Shown one piece after another: positions 12,735 through 24,310 of a stretch of DNA of 64,000 bases. Made by a program: the position numbers and the translations under genes. The number at the start of each line of letters is the position of its first letter. The stretch's first letter is position 1. The DNA is from Tetrahymena thermophila SB210 (lineage: Eukaryota; Ciliophora; Oligohymenophorea; Hymenostomatida; Tetrahymenidae): positions 434,001 to 498,000 of the forward strand of contig NW_002476535.1 of the NCBI RefSeq assembly GCF_000189635.1. Direction: 5' to 3'. The notes under the pieces are model-generated. The model worked only from the letters and a program-made list of their open reading frames with translations. It ran no database searches and was not told where the DNA came from.

Positions 12735-13175
12735 TCAAACTTATTTTAGTATTTCTTAAATAAGATCATGATGATCAAAAGCAAATCTTTCAGGCCCAAA
12801 ACTTTTTACTTCATCAACATCATAAAAAGTAGCTGTAGCAGCATCATCTCCAGCTTTTGGTTCTGCATCATCAGAAATATCCACCCAGTACACAATAGTT
12901 ACAACATGATATCTAGGGTCTCTATTAGGTTTACCTCTAACTGTAAATAATCTAGCATTTTTCCCTTAAATACTAGTTTCTTCTTCTAACTCTCTAACTA
13001 CACATTCTTAAGGATCTTCTCCATATTCTACATGACCTCCAGGTAATGCAAAACAGCCTATTGAAGGATTTTTTTTTCTTGTGATCAATAAGATTTGTTT
13101 CTTATTGGTCTATTTGTTTGTCTTAATGCATATAGCATCAGCAGCTAATTTAGGACAGTTTCTTTACTCAGCCAT
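12735..13175 (-). CDS. Nudix hydrolase
   Basis: A single-exon gene of 147 codons from ATG 13175 (MAEQRNCPKLAADAICI) to TGA 12735. Nudix enzymes cleave nucleoside diphosphates linked to another group, using Mg2+ bound by the Nudix box. The box is seen at about residues 46-68: GGHVEYGEDPQECVVREL, then EEET and SI. The metal-binding Glu residues of REx2EE are present; the usual Gly before the last hydrophobic residue is Ser. The preceding strand (ILLITRKKNPSIGCFALP) and later HVVTIVYWVDI fit the small MutT/ADP-ribose pyrophosphatase-like fold. Its length is typical of one-domain members. The substrate cannot be told from sequence; nucleotide-sugar or oxidised nucleotide substrates are possible. 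Confidence 0.9.
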
Positions 13176-14175
13176 TTAAAAATTTTCCTATTGAACCTAC
13201 TTTTATGAATCTAATCTGTTTTTATGTAAACAAAATATCTATTTAATAATTATTCTTAGTAAATATATAAACTATAAACAATAAATTTATAATTAAGGAT
13301 TTTAATTATCGAAAGATTTTTTCGTTTAGATGCGCTCACCCACTCAATCTCAATCAGTTTTAATCATAATTTGTTTCTATTATTTGATTTTTTGTGAATG
13401 TTAATTACTAAATCCATTTAAATTGTGAAGAACTACTACAACAATAAAATAGACATAATATTTATTTCTCTCAATTTACTTTGTTTATAAAAATATCTTA
13501 AATATTTTTTGATATATAATTAAATATTAGTATATATCATCATATCTCATAAATTAGGTTATGATTGATCTTCAAATTGTAATATGTAGTTTTTTAAATT
13601 GGTTTTTTTTTATACTCAAAATTACATTTAAATTATATTTTAAAAAGTTTTTATTTTTATTTTATGAACTAACAAAAAATTAAATTTGGTTATTAAAAAA
13701 TTAATAAAGTTTTTGAAATAAAATTAATTTTATTTGAGAAAAATAGTTTTTAGAAATACAAGTTAGAAAATTAGGTAAAATGAATGAATAATAAATATTT
13801 TATGAATATAAATAAATTAAAGTTTTAATTAATTTTAAACATAAAAGAACGGAATTATAAATATTTAAAATTCTTAAATTAAGATTAAGGTAGGTTAGAT
13901 TTTGATAGTTAATAGTTAGTATTTATTACTTATATTTGTGTTCTTGCTTTTAAATATTATTTATTTATATTTATTTATTTTTATATTATTTTAGTAAGAT
14001 TTAATTCAGTTTTCTTTCAAAAAAGCCTTAAAAATTAATATTATTTGTATTTATTTTAATTCTAAAACGATTGTTTTTACTGTTGTAAAAAATAATATTA
14101 TATTTGATTAGATGTAATGATCATTATTAATAAATTAATAGCAAAATTTTATTTAATTTTGTTTATTTTTATTGT
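13176..14175. other. AT-rich intergenic
   Basis: One kilobase of A/T-rich sequence between the Nudix start and the next minus-strand stop. Only homopolymer-like and ATTT-type runs are seen (for example 13955-13985). Confidence 0.6.
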
Positions 14176-15720
14176 TCAAAGGAATATATTTTATTTTATT
14201 ATTTCTACAGAACCAAGCCTCTCATATCTGGATTTTGATATAGTTTCAATCACATTAAGCTTGAGCAAGTCAGCTGTTCCAAAAACTCTTGTATTTCTAG
14301 GCTACTTTGGAATTATTGGCTAGAAAATATTCATTATTTAGTCTTCTTATGGTGGGTTAGTTGTCATGTAAAATTAATTTAGAACTTATAAAATGCTTGC
14401 TTAAATAAAATCGTTCTTGCATTAATTATTGATCACCACACTTTATGATTTAAAGCAGCTAATAGCAAACTCATGGTCTAGACTTTCTAAAAAGTCTTGG
14501 ATATCCTTTTGAATTGAGTCTCCTTTTTTTGACATTACTGAGTTGCCACTGGCAGCTAAGGCTTGAGACTACCCTTAAAGCAATATGCTGTTATTTTATT
14601 AAGTAGGGATAACTTAAAAATGATTTAATTATCCTTAACTCATTACAAAATCAGTCTCGTTTTTCACATAAAAGCTTGTATTAGGTTAAGCAAATATTAT
14701 ACGAAATTTAGAATCCAACGAAGAACCTTAATTGACAGGTAGACAAAAAATATATCCTGATTCAAGTATATCAAATACTATCCCGTTTTTTTTATTTACA
14801 AATTTAAGTATAGGCACTCCTGAAGAACAAATAGAGAATCGTGCTACTTTGAGCTACTCAAATACAAATTTCAAAAGCATCTCAGCAATGGCGTTAAGCT
14901 AACTTGCTTAACGAGCAAATCTTAAAAAGTTATTGATGATGACTAAATTGCAATTTTGCTGTATGCCAGCTAATTTAAAAACTCTTTTCAAAATTTCTTT
15001 CCATGTTTCAATAATTGTGAATTGCATATCATCAAGTGTTTAAAAGTCGTTTATTCTTTCAACTTTTGTCTCTTATTTTTCAAAATGAATTTGGTAAAAC
15101 TGACTTATCTGTCTCTCAAATGGATAACAGTGATATTTCTTGTTCGCTATAAATTTTAGTTGCTCTTACGAAACATGCTAAGTATTGTTATTATTTTATG
15201 CGTTACTTGGTGAATTTGCGTTTAATGTGATAGAATTTAGTTCTTTTAAATTTGCTCCTGCAGTATTTCCCATCTGCTACCCCTTCAAGTTTAAACTAGT
15301 TAGACTGCTATTCGTGCTGTTAGATCCTATACAAGCTATTTCTTCGAAAAGGCAAAACTCCTCTGTTTATTCATTAAAAGAAACCTAAATCTTCATGTGA
15401 AGATTTGGTTCGTTTACATTGCTTACAATTACCAATCTCTCTTAAATATCTAAAATCCAAAAATTAGTTAAGTTTGAATTGTTTTGGGCAACACCTGTGT
15501 TAATAGAATTCAATGTATTCGACTAGACCTACATTGAAATACCTAAATGGCTATTTTGCTGAGAAAGCTAAGACTCATAAGCGTCTTCCACAATCATTGA
15601 AAGATTATTATGAGCAAGAGTTTGGCGATTATTTGTAATTTTCAACTCAACCTCATCTTCACTCATTTATTTTAGCTTCTTTTCAATGTTATTGCAGCAA
15701 TTAGTGCAGTTATTACCCAT
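14176..15720 (-). CDS. Putative N-myristoylated protein of unknown function
   Basis: One uninterrupted frame of 515 codons from ATG 15720 to TGA 14176. The protein begins MGNNCTNCCNNIEKK: Gly at position 2 with nearby cysteines fits N-myristoylation plus palmitoylation, hence attachment to a membrane face. No membrane span is visible. The middle (about residues 190-360) is well structured in appearance (YHCYPFERQISQFYQIHFE, then WKEILKRVFKLAG and AEMLLKFVFEQLKVARFSI) and is flanked by Ser/Asn/Gln-rich linkers. I do not recognise the family. The lack of introns and good codon periodicity over 1.5 kb support a real gene. Confidence 0.8.
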
Positions 15721-18369
15721 TACTAACTATTTTTACCTATTTTAATCCTATTTTAATGAAGGCTTTGTTTGAATTTATCTTTTTATTGTTCTTTTTGCTT
15801 GAGTTTTTTTTTTTTTTTCTAACTCACCCAAAAATATATGAATTTAGTTACTTTCTTAGTTAATTTATGCTGTAAATTTATAAGTCTCTTTAAAATTTTT
15901 GCTTTTTTTAATTTTTACTTAATCTACTTATGAATTTAGCTATTTAAAACTAATAACTCAAACTTATATGTTTATGATGATTAACATTCCAGTAAATGTT
16001 AATAACTTTACTATGAAGAATATATATAATATTTTTTACCAATCCATACAAAAAAAAGAAGTAATTTCACATCCAATTTAATTTTTAGAAATTATACTAA
16101 TCATGTGATACAAAATTTTATTTAAAAGCAAATTCTATCCAAATATAAACAAAAATCCTCATCAATATTAGTGCACATTTAAGAATAAATCAAGTTGCTA
16201 AAATTTAACTTACTTACTTACTTGAACATCAAGTTAACTTATGGCAATAGTAATGAGAAATAAAACAATAATTATAAAGCAAATTTAACAAATTATTATT
16301 ACAAATCTAGTATTTTTTAAGTTTTTTAACTTAAAAAATAAGTAGATCAGGTGGATTTAGAACCATAAAAATAAATTAAAACGGATTAAAAATATTCATA
16401 AATGTTTTAATTATGTTCGATTATTAATTTACACATATATTTAAATAGAGATTTTCTATTTATTTTTTCAACGTTATAAATTTTTTGGAAATTAAATAAT
16501 AAAATAAAATAAATAATGATAAAATGATAAAAATAAACACTATTAATCTTATAAATTCTATTTTTTTAGGATATTAATTATTTCTAAAAAGTAGTTTAAT
16601 AACTAATATTTGAATTGTAAAGTATCTGAGTAAATATTTTTTAGAAATATATTCTTTCATCAAGTTAATTATGCTCTAAAGTAACCTTCATTATAATTAA
16701 AGAAAAAAGAAAATGCAATAGCCAAATTGAATCCTTTTATAAAAAATTGCTAAAAGTTAAAACATTTCAATTTTTTTATTAATAAAATATTATTTTAGTT
16801 AAATCTTTTTATACATTGTAAACATTTATTTAAATTAATATTCACATTTACATAATTAGCATTTCAATAATCCAATTATTTTCTTAGGTAAATAATAATT
16901 TTTTTTCCTCTCTATTTTAATTTATAAATATTATTTAAAATAAATTGAATCAAATACTGTAAATATTCTAAAAATCTATTTTTCTTTCATATTTATTACC
17001 ATAATATTATTTAATTTTTAATTTATTTTTATTATTTAAATTAAAAATATTAATTAGTATTTGTGTTATGTTTATGTTAGTCTATTTAAGTATTTTATAT
17101 AAAATTATATTTTCATTTATAATCTTTTTATTATTCAACTATTAAATTTAAATATTTATAAAGTCTTAGTTTTTACATAGTAGATAAAGAATTTATCTTA
17201 TATTTAATTATTTTAAATACTTAAGATAAATATTAAAACATAATGTATTTTTAAAATATTTATGTGTGTCTTCTTAGTTCTTTTGGAACAGTTTACATCT
17301 TAAAATAATATCAATAACAAAATCAATAAAAACTCTTCACAAAATAAAAAATTATTCCTAAAAATACTAATCAAATTGATAATTTTTAACATAAAAAAAT
17401 TAAGGAAATTTAATGTTTTAAATTCTGTACTTCTTTATCCAGCAATTACTTCATAAAAAGAAAAATTAAAGAATAAAAATCAATAATAAAGGAAATATAT
17501 GTAAATTTAAAATTAATTTTTAAGAAAAGCAATAATTTTTTTTGAAACAACAAAATAAATTTTAAAAGCTTTCATTTATTTCATCTAAATTTAAATTCAA
17601 TAGATTTAAATACATTAAATATTAGAAAAAACAACTAATTTAGAAGGAATCTTATCTATTACTATTATAGTTTTGATTATTTCACATGCATCCATCCTAG
17701 CTTAATTGTATATGAATTAATTTATTAATCCTAAATAATCTATGATAAAGGAGCTGCAATTAACTTTAAATTATTCACCTCTGAAAACAATATGTCATAA
17801 TAAAAAACTGGAACTTAAAATAGGAATAAATATCTAAATATATAAGGATTAATTCATAAAACTTAATTTATGTTTTAATCAAATAATGGTAATAAGTGGA
17901 AACTACTTATAATGAATTATTTAAGTAAATAAATGTGTCTATAATCTTTTATTGTTTCTTTAAAATTTTGATCAACAACTTTTTATTAGATCTATTTTTA
18001 ATTAGAATTTTTAATGGAGTACATCTATAAAACTTCTATAATCCTATTAAAGTTAGAAAAAATGAAATTTAATGTTGACTGCTTATTTTAAATATTAATA
18101 TCATAATTTTTTTTATCGAAAAAAATTTAATGAGGTTAATTTCAAAAGTATTCAATAATCAAATGTTAATATTAGAATTAGAAAATGTTACTAAAGTTTG
18201 TATAATCCTAAGAATCCCTCCTCCAAATTTTACAGAAAATTTTTAAATTGAAAATCAAATTGAAACAAAATTATAAAATTTTAATGAAATTAATAATAAC
18301 TACCATTTATAAAAAAAAATATTAGTTTAGAGCATCAAATTTCTTTTTATTATTTACATACTTAATTAT
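15721..18369. other. Long AT-rich intergenic region
   Basis: About 2.6 kb of A/T-rich DNA between the myristoylated-protein gene and the left end of the tandem array. There is a poly-T tract near 15808-15820 and a CTTA repeat near 16211-16222. I see no coding content. Confidence 0.6.
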
Positions 18370-18606
18370 TTTTGTAAGACTATTTTTTATTAAATTTTAG
18401 GGTAAGATTTACCTTTATTGATAAGATATTAGGATATATAATAGATTATATTGCAATCTATTTTTCAAATAAAATAAAAATTGTTAGTTGCTTTTGGTCT
18501 TGATTTCATTAGAAAATCCTATCAAATCTTTAAAACATCTTTTTTATATATTAAACTAAAGATTGACAAAAATTTTTAAAGAAAGTCAATATTAAATAAA
18601 AAAACT

Positions 18607-20920
18607 TCAGTCTAATAATTTTTTTCCACAAAATAAAATAATCAAACAAACAAAAAAACATACTTCAACCTTAATAAATTAGTAGATATAAGCTATTATA
18701 TTAATGATTAATTTTGATTCAATTTTAACTTAATGAAGATAAAATTCTTAAATCAACCTTACTTAAATTTTAATTGCTTGAGCATCTTTTTAAGAATTTT
18801 TAGATATAAAATTCTTGTAAATCTTATGATTATTCGATTGTATATTACTTCTAAAAATGATTTTATCTTTCTATTTAAAAATTTTTTTCTAAAATATTGA
18901 ATATTATTAAAATTATTTACTTTAATCCAATTGTGGTGAGTTTTATTTCATCTATTCAGTATTTTAAAGGTTAGCTGAACAACCTACCAGTTATAAAGCA
19001 GCTAGTTATTCTTTACTGAATAAAACCATCACAGCTTTCTTGAGTTATATCAAATCTCTAAATAGTTATAAAACATCCATCATTTGATGCATTTAATTTG
19101 CAATTACTTTGATCTCTGATGACTTCATTCCTTTGATTTAATGTATATTTTATCTGCTACAAATAGTGAAATAGTACCTATGAAAAATGCAAGTAAATAT
19201 AAATTAAAATAAAAAATGACTTTACCTAAAATTAAATATACTCTTCTAAGCCTTTCTTTACAGGATATTATCTTTTAACTAAATAAGTTTTTTAGAATAA
19301 TGCTCTATTTTTTCTTTAAATTTAAGTTTCAATTTTCCTTCATTATCTTTATTTTCTTTATCTACTGAAATTTAAATCAAATTTTGCTAATTTACTATAT
19401 TTTCCTAAAAACTATTAAGTGTTAAATTGTTTGTTTAGTTGATTTGTGAACTATTATTTGGGGAATTTACTGTAAGTTTTTAAGGATTTCTAAGTTTATA
19501 TGAAGTAGGACTATTATAAAATAGTAATTTTTTTTCACCAAAAGAAAATTTTTCAAGTCCATCATTCAAAGATATGAGCTATGTTTCAGATTTTTTCAAA
19601 TTTTCTGAATGAGAATTATTCTGAACTAATTGGTTTTCTAGCTGCTATTCTTTTACTTCATCTTGTTGCTAATAATTTTAATATATTTCACTTGAAAAAG
19701 TTGAGTTTTACTGCATATTAATTGATTCTTTCAACTTAGTATTAAATGTAGGTACAACAATAGATTTTGTATTTTCAACTTCTTCCTTCAACATTTCCTT
19801 TTTCATTTGAATTAGTTAATCAATCAATGGATTTTCTTCTTAGTTACAAATATTATTTGTTTTTAAAATTGTTTGATAGTTGTTTGAGAAAATATTTTAT
19901 AAAATAAGCATGAATATATCTTATTCTAAAATTTTTTATGAAATATACCTACCAATAATTCCAAAGCACATTAATGCAGTTATAACAGTGTTACCTTAAG
20001 CAAAAATTTAAGTTATTGTTGGGAATTATATTTGGGTAAATTCTACAATTTCATCAAGCTATAAAGTAATTTGCATGATTAATGTTAATCCTGTTTTTTC
20101 AAAAATAATCTTTCTATCATAACTTTGTATGAGTGGATTATATTAAATTGGAGAGGAAAAAGTAGAATCAGATTAAAAAATTATCCCTTGTTTTATAATA
20201 GTTTATTACTTGATTATATTGAAAGTTGTAAAAATAAACTCCTCCTTATATGTTAATATATTGATTTCTAAATTTTGATTCCATTTGCTGAGAGGTTATA
20301 TTATATTGTGAAGTATATAATTTAACTTAAAAAGCAGCTGAAAGATTATTAATTATATTATCAATATCACTAGGATCAGCGCAATTATCTGGGATTGTAG
20401 TTTTGTAAACATCTACATCCTAACACCTGTAGCCTAAAAATATAATGCTAGATCTTAAGTTACCCTTTAATCCCAAGGTAAGAGTATTATTTTTAGAAAT
20501 TGTAGAAAAATCTATACATCTATAGTTAGATAGCTCACTATTTGAACATTTAGTTATATTGAGCTAAATCAACTTCATATCAGAGCTATAAAAAAATGGT
20601 AAAAATACTAAATAAGTTTTATTTGTTTATGCCTCTAAATCTCTCAAAGAACTGGTACCATCTGTTTAGTAATCAAAGGCAAATAAATCATTATTTAGAT
20701 CCAAATCGATTCTTTCATTGACGATTACGCTTTAAGACCTATAAGTTGGGTCAATTAGATTATTTAAATACAGATATAGGAGATAAATAAAATAGCCTAT
20801 GATGATGGTTAATACAGAAATAGACAAAATACCTCCGAAAATGGTTCTTTTCCTCAATTTATTCTTTCCAATATTAAATTAAAATTGTTTCGAAAAGAGA
20901 TCGATGTTCTATATTTGCAT
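18607..20920 (-). pseudogene. Array copy 1: two-span membrane protein, frameshifted
   Basis: ATG at 20920 (MQIQNIDLFSKQF). A cytosolic N-terminus is followed by membrane span 1 (ILSISVLTIIIGYFIYLLYL), an outer domain with four cysteines (TKCSN, YRCID, YRCQD, DNCAD), span 2 (QGNTVITALMCFGIIG) and a long Gln/Asn-rich tail with one intron near 19202-19250. The tail carries the family motif LFSKEQLAALQLVGCSANL. At about 20240 the sequence reads actcctcc where four other copies have actcatctcc or the like: a 2-bp loss that shifts the frame in the outer domain. Downstream the original frame is still open to TGA at 18607, so the damage is recent, or an assembly error, or the gene is silent. Function of the family is unknown. 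Confidence 0.75.
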
Positions 20921-21289
20921 TTTTTTCTTTTTCTGTTATTTATTTTCTTGATTATTAAATCATTTAATTTTTTTTTAATTTTTGGATAGCACTTTTTTCA
21001 GTACTGAAGCACATTAAAAAGGAAATATTAAATTAATATGTGGCTGTTGTTGTTGATAATAATCAAAATGAAATTTTATTTACCATGAGTCGAAATTTAA
21101 TAATTAGTTTTTATTTTTTATTTCTACATACGTTAAGTTATAAATTAGAAGGTGGATTTTAAGGTTGACCTTATTTACAATTAAAAATTACTTTTTATAA
21201 AGTTTAGAAAAATATTAATAATAAATTTTTTGATATAAATTGAGCTAAAGTATTAATACCTATTAAATAATAAAAATTATTTTAAAATA

Positions 21290-21805
21290 GAGAAATTTCC
21301 CTACAGTAACACATTTGCTATTTAAAATAGAATGTCCGCATGGAGTTTTTGCAAATACTGGGATTATAGAAATGTGGTCTTTAGATTAATTCCAATTAGA
21401 TAATCTATACTTCTATATTTATGAGGTTTCATATTTTTAACCTGTACTTGAATTGGTTGAAGATGTAATTGTTTTTACTTTTTCAATTATATTATCGAAA
21501 AAGGAATAAATTAATAATTTATAATAATACATGCCTTTATTCTAAATTGATTCAGCTTATTACTCTTAATAATAAAGTAATTTGTTCTTCAATCATTATT
21601 GGATTATCACTCATATGGTTTTCTATTTATAGCATAGCTCATCAATTAAATTTTTGTAAAAGAAACAATATTTGCACCAAATACCACCTGAAATACTCTC
21701 AGATAGTACTAGAAAATTTAAGATAAATATATTTTTACGTATAAACCTTTATTTATAGCTTGTAAAATAATCTATTTTATTTTAATTTAAAGAACGAAGT
21801 ATTAA
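21290..21805 (-). pseudogene. RPC34 (POLR3F) 3' relic, unit 1
   Basis: Aligns with 46135-46755 of the intact RPC34 gene: the CxxCP cysteine region (acacatttgc...tgtccgcatggagtttttgc), the Ser/Thr-rich linker and the end of the intron (aataatctattttattttaattt) are all recognisable. About 120 bp covering the winged-helix code are missing near 21735, and many substitutions and small indels destroy the frame. Confidence 0.8.
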
Positions 21806-22079
21806 CAACATTTCCAAAAAAAATTTATACTGTATTACAAAAATTTATCAATTAAGAATATGACACACTAATAGAGATTGGATATTAATATTAAGAATAA
21901 TAAACGAATAAATTGGATAAAGTTTTCATAATAAATATAAGAAATTATATATGGATAATTGATACTAATAAATTTAATCAGATTTTTAATTTAAGACTTT
22001 TTAACTTTTATTAAAAATAAAAATTATTAATAAATTATTTTCAATAAATAATTTTATCATTTTTTTTTTTCGATTACTT
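21806..22079. other. AT-rich spacer
   Basis: A/T-rich sequence between the RPC34 relic and the transposase fragment; nothing recognised. Confidence 0.4.
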
Positions 22080-22290
22080 AAACGATTCGTCTTTACAAGC
22101 TTAAATAGCTATTTTTGATAATTTTTAGAATTCTCTTGTCATTAAAAAAATATTCATAAACAAAATCATATAAATCCTCTTAGTTGTTGAATACTTATTT
22201 AGAGTTTTCTTACCAAACTTGATCTTACATTAGGCTTCAAACGTTTTCAATATAGTTTGGGTCAGGTTTTTGTCCACCCCCTTTTAGTCT
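22080..22290 (-). mobile_element. Tc1/mariner transposase C-terminal fragment (decayed)
   Basis: Minus-strand translation gives PDPNYIENV, a TGA, then SLMQDQVWQENSKQ, NNQEDLYDFVYEYF and SYLSLQRRIV. This follows the C-terminal pattern of Tc1/mariner DDE transposases: PDLNPIEN-W, a helical region, and a final S-x-x-x-R-R motif. The conserved Trp after IEN is a TGA stop here. Upstream the frame is lost and a GGTGGACAAA direct repeat is seen at 22270-22300. No terminal inverted repeats were found, so only a fragment remains. Confidence 0.7.
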
Positions 22291-22751
22291 TTGTCCACCT
22301 CACTCAAACTTTATAAATTAGTGTATCTACTGCGTCTAGTATTGTTTCTTGAGCTTCAAATGTTTCTTATGTGAAAACATTATATATTTTTTAAAAGTGT
22401 TTTTTACATTTACGTGTATTACTTTTTATTTTACAAAACATCAAATTAAATTGTGTTGTTTTCGAGTCAACATTTTCTGAATGATTTAAGGTTAAAAAAT
22501 AGGTGGCTATTAGTAAATACATATATTTTAATAGTAAAATGATGAAATTTTATAAATTATTTTATATTTTGTCTATGTTAGTGCATGTGTTAGAAAAATG
22601 TAAATAAATGGTTTGATTTAATAAACTTGAAACATAAAATAATTTTTTTTCTTGAATTTAATTTAATTCTATTTGTGTTGGTATTTTAATTAAATAATAT
22701 TAATTGTTAGCGCATGCGTTTGTTTATTTATTTATTTATTATTTATTTATT

Positions 22752-23205
22752 AAAATTAGTTATTTTTTTTTATAGTTTTCTGTAATTATTTTTTTCATTA
22801 CAAACTAAAAAAAAAGACAAAACATTTAAGTAGAAAAAATAGTGAAAAAAAAAAATATTTTCATAACAATGCTAAGAAATTCATTTAATTCAGTAAGATT
22901 AATTTTATAATTAGTGCGATACATGTAATTTTAAAATAACTTTTGATTTTTTTTAATTTATTTATTTATTAAAATTAGTTATTTATTTATTTATTTATTA
23001 AAATTAGTTATTTTTTTTTTATAGTTTTCTGCAATTATTTTTTTCATTACAAGCTAAAAAAAAAAGGCAAAACATTTAAGTAGAAAAAATAGTGAAAAAA
23101 AAAAACATTTTCATAACAATACTAAGAAATTCATTTAATTCAGTAAGATTAATAATATAATTAGTGCGATACATATAATTTTATAATAACTTTTGATTTT
23201 TTTAA
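22752..23205. repeat. Two direct copies of a ~248-bp noncoding repeat
   Basis: The block beginning AAAATTAGTTATTTTTTTT and continuing through atagttttctgtaattattttttt, gcgatacatgtaattttaaaataac occurs at 22752 and again at 23000, with few differences. It begins with ATTT microsatellite sequence, the probable slippage or recombination point. No coding sense is seen. Confidence 0.85.
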
Positions 23206-23864
23206 TATATAGTTTAATTATTTTGCAATTTATATTTTATTTATAAGGCATTTTAGTATAGTAAATTATAATTTTAGTAGCAATTTATTTTTGTGTTGTT
23301 CAACATTTTGTACTATTAAATTTTAATTTTTAGTTATTCTTTTTTAGTAGGTAAATTTTAATTGATAAAGAATCACCAGTATATTAAATTTTTTTATATA
23401 ATATCTTATTCTCATTTTCTAAGACTAGAGTTAATTTAAGTCTCAAATTTTTTTTGTTACTTTTTTAATAAATGCCAAATCTTTAATAAAATATAATTTC
23501 ATTCTTAGTTAATAAATAACTTTCATTAAATTTAATTTATAAAAAATAAAATTATTTTCTGGCAAGTCTTATGGTAATATTATTTGATTTATTTAACATT
23601 TTTAAATATAAGACAGCTTATAAAAATTATTTATTTCCTCTTTAATTTTATTTAAATTGCTTGTCTTTTATACATTGAATGACAATAACCTAAAAGCCTG
23701 GTAAAATACTAAACAAATATAAAAGTGATTGATGTTTAAGAAAATACTTTTTTTATTAGTTTTTTTATATCTTAATAGCTATTGTTTGTTAACTAAAAGT
23801 ATAACAATGACTAATCTCTATGAAATAATTTAAATTCTTTTTTATTTTTGCCATATTTCATTGT
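23206..23864. other. AT-rich spacer
   Basis: A/T-rich DNA between the 248-bp repeat pair and the left end of array unit 2; no features recognised. Confidence 0.5.
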
Positions 23865-24310
23865 TTTTCTAAGACTATTTTTTTTTAAATTGCAAGGGAA
23901 GATTGGTCTTAATTAATAAAAAAGTATGGTAAAGAGTAGATAATATTGTAACCTATTTTTCTAAAAAATAAAACATTTTTGCTTTTGATTTGATTTAATT
24001 AGAAAACCATTTTAAATATTCAAAACATCTTTTTTATATATTTTAACTAAAAATTGACAAAAATTTTTAAACAAAGTTAATATTTAATAAAAAAATTTTT
24101 GTCTATTAATTTTTTTCACCAAATAAAGTAACAAACAAACAAAAACAGATATCATAATATATTAATTATTATTAAAGATTCAATTTTAACTTATTGAAGA
24201 TAAAATTCTTAAATCAACCTTACTTAAATTTTAATTGCTTGAACATCTTCTAAAGAATTTTTAGATATAAAATGCTTGTAAATCTTCTGATTGCTGGATT
24301 GTATATTACT

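Noticed and set aside
12520-12950. Two plus-strand open frames
   Set aside because: They overlap the 3' end and Nudix-box region of the minus-strand Nudix gene; the residues look like A/T-rich noise.
21469-21726. Plus-strand 85-codon frame
   Set aside because: It is antisense to the RPC34 relic, whose homology to the intact gene is clear.
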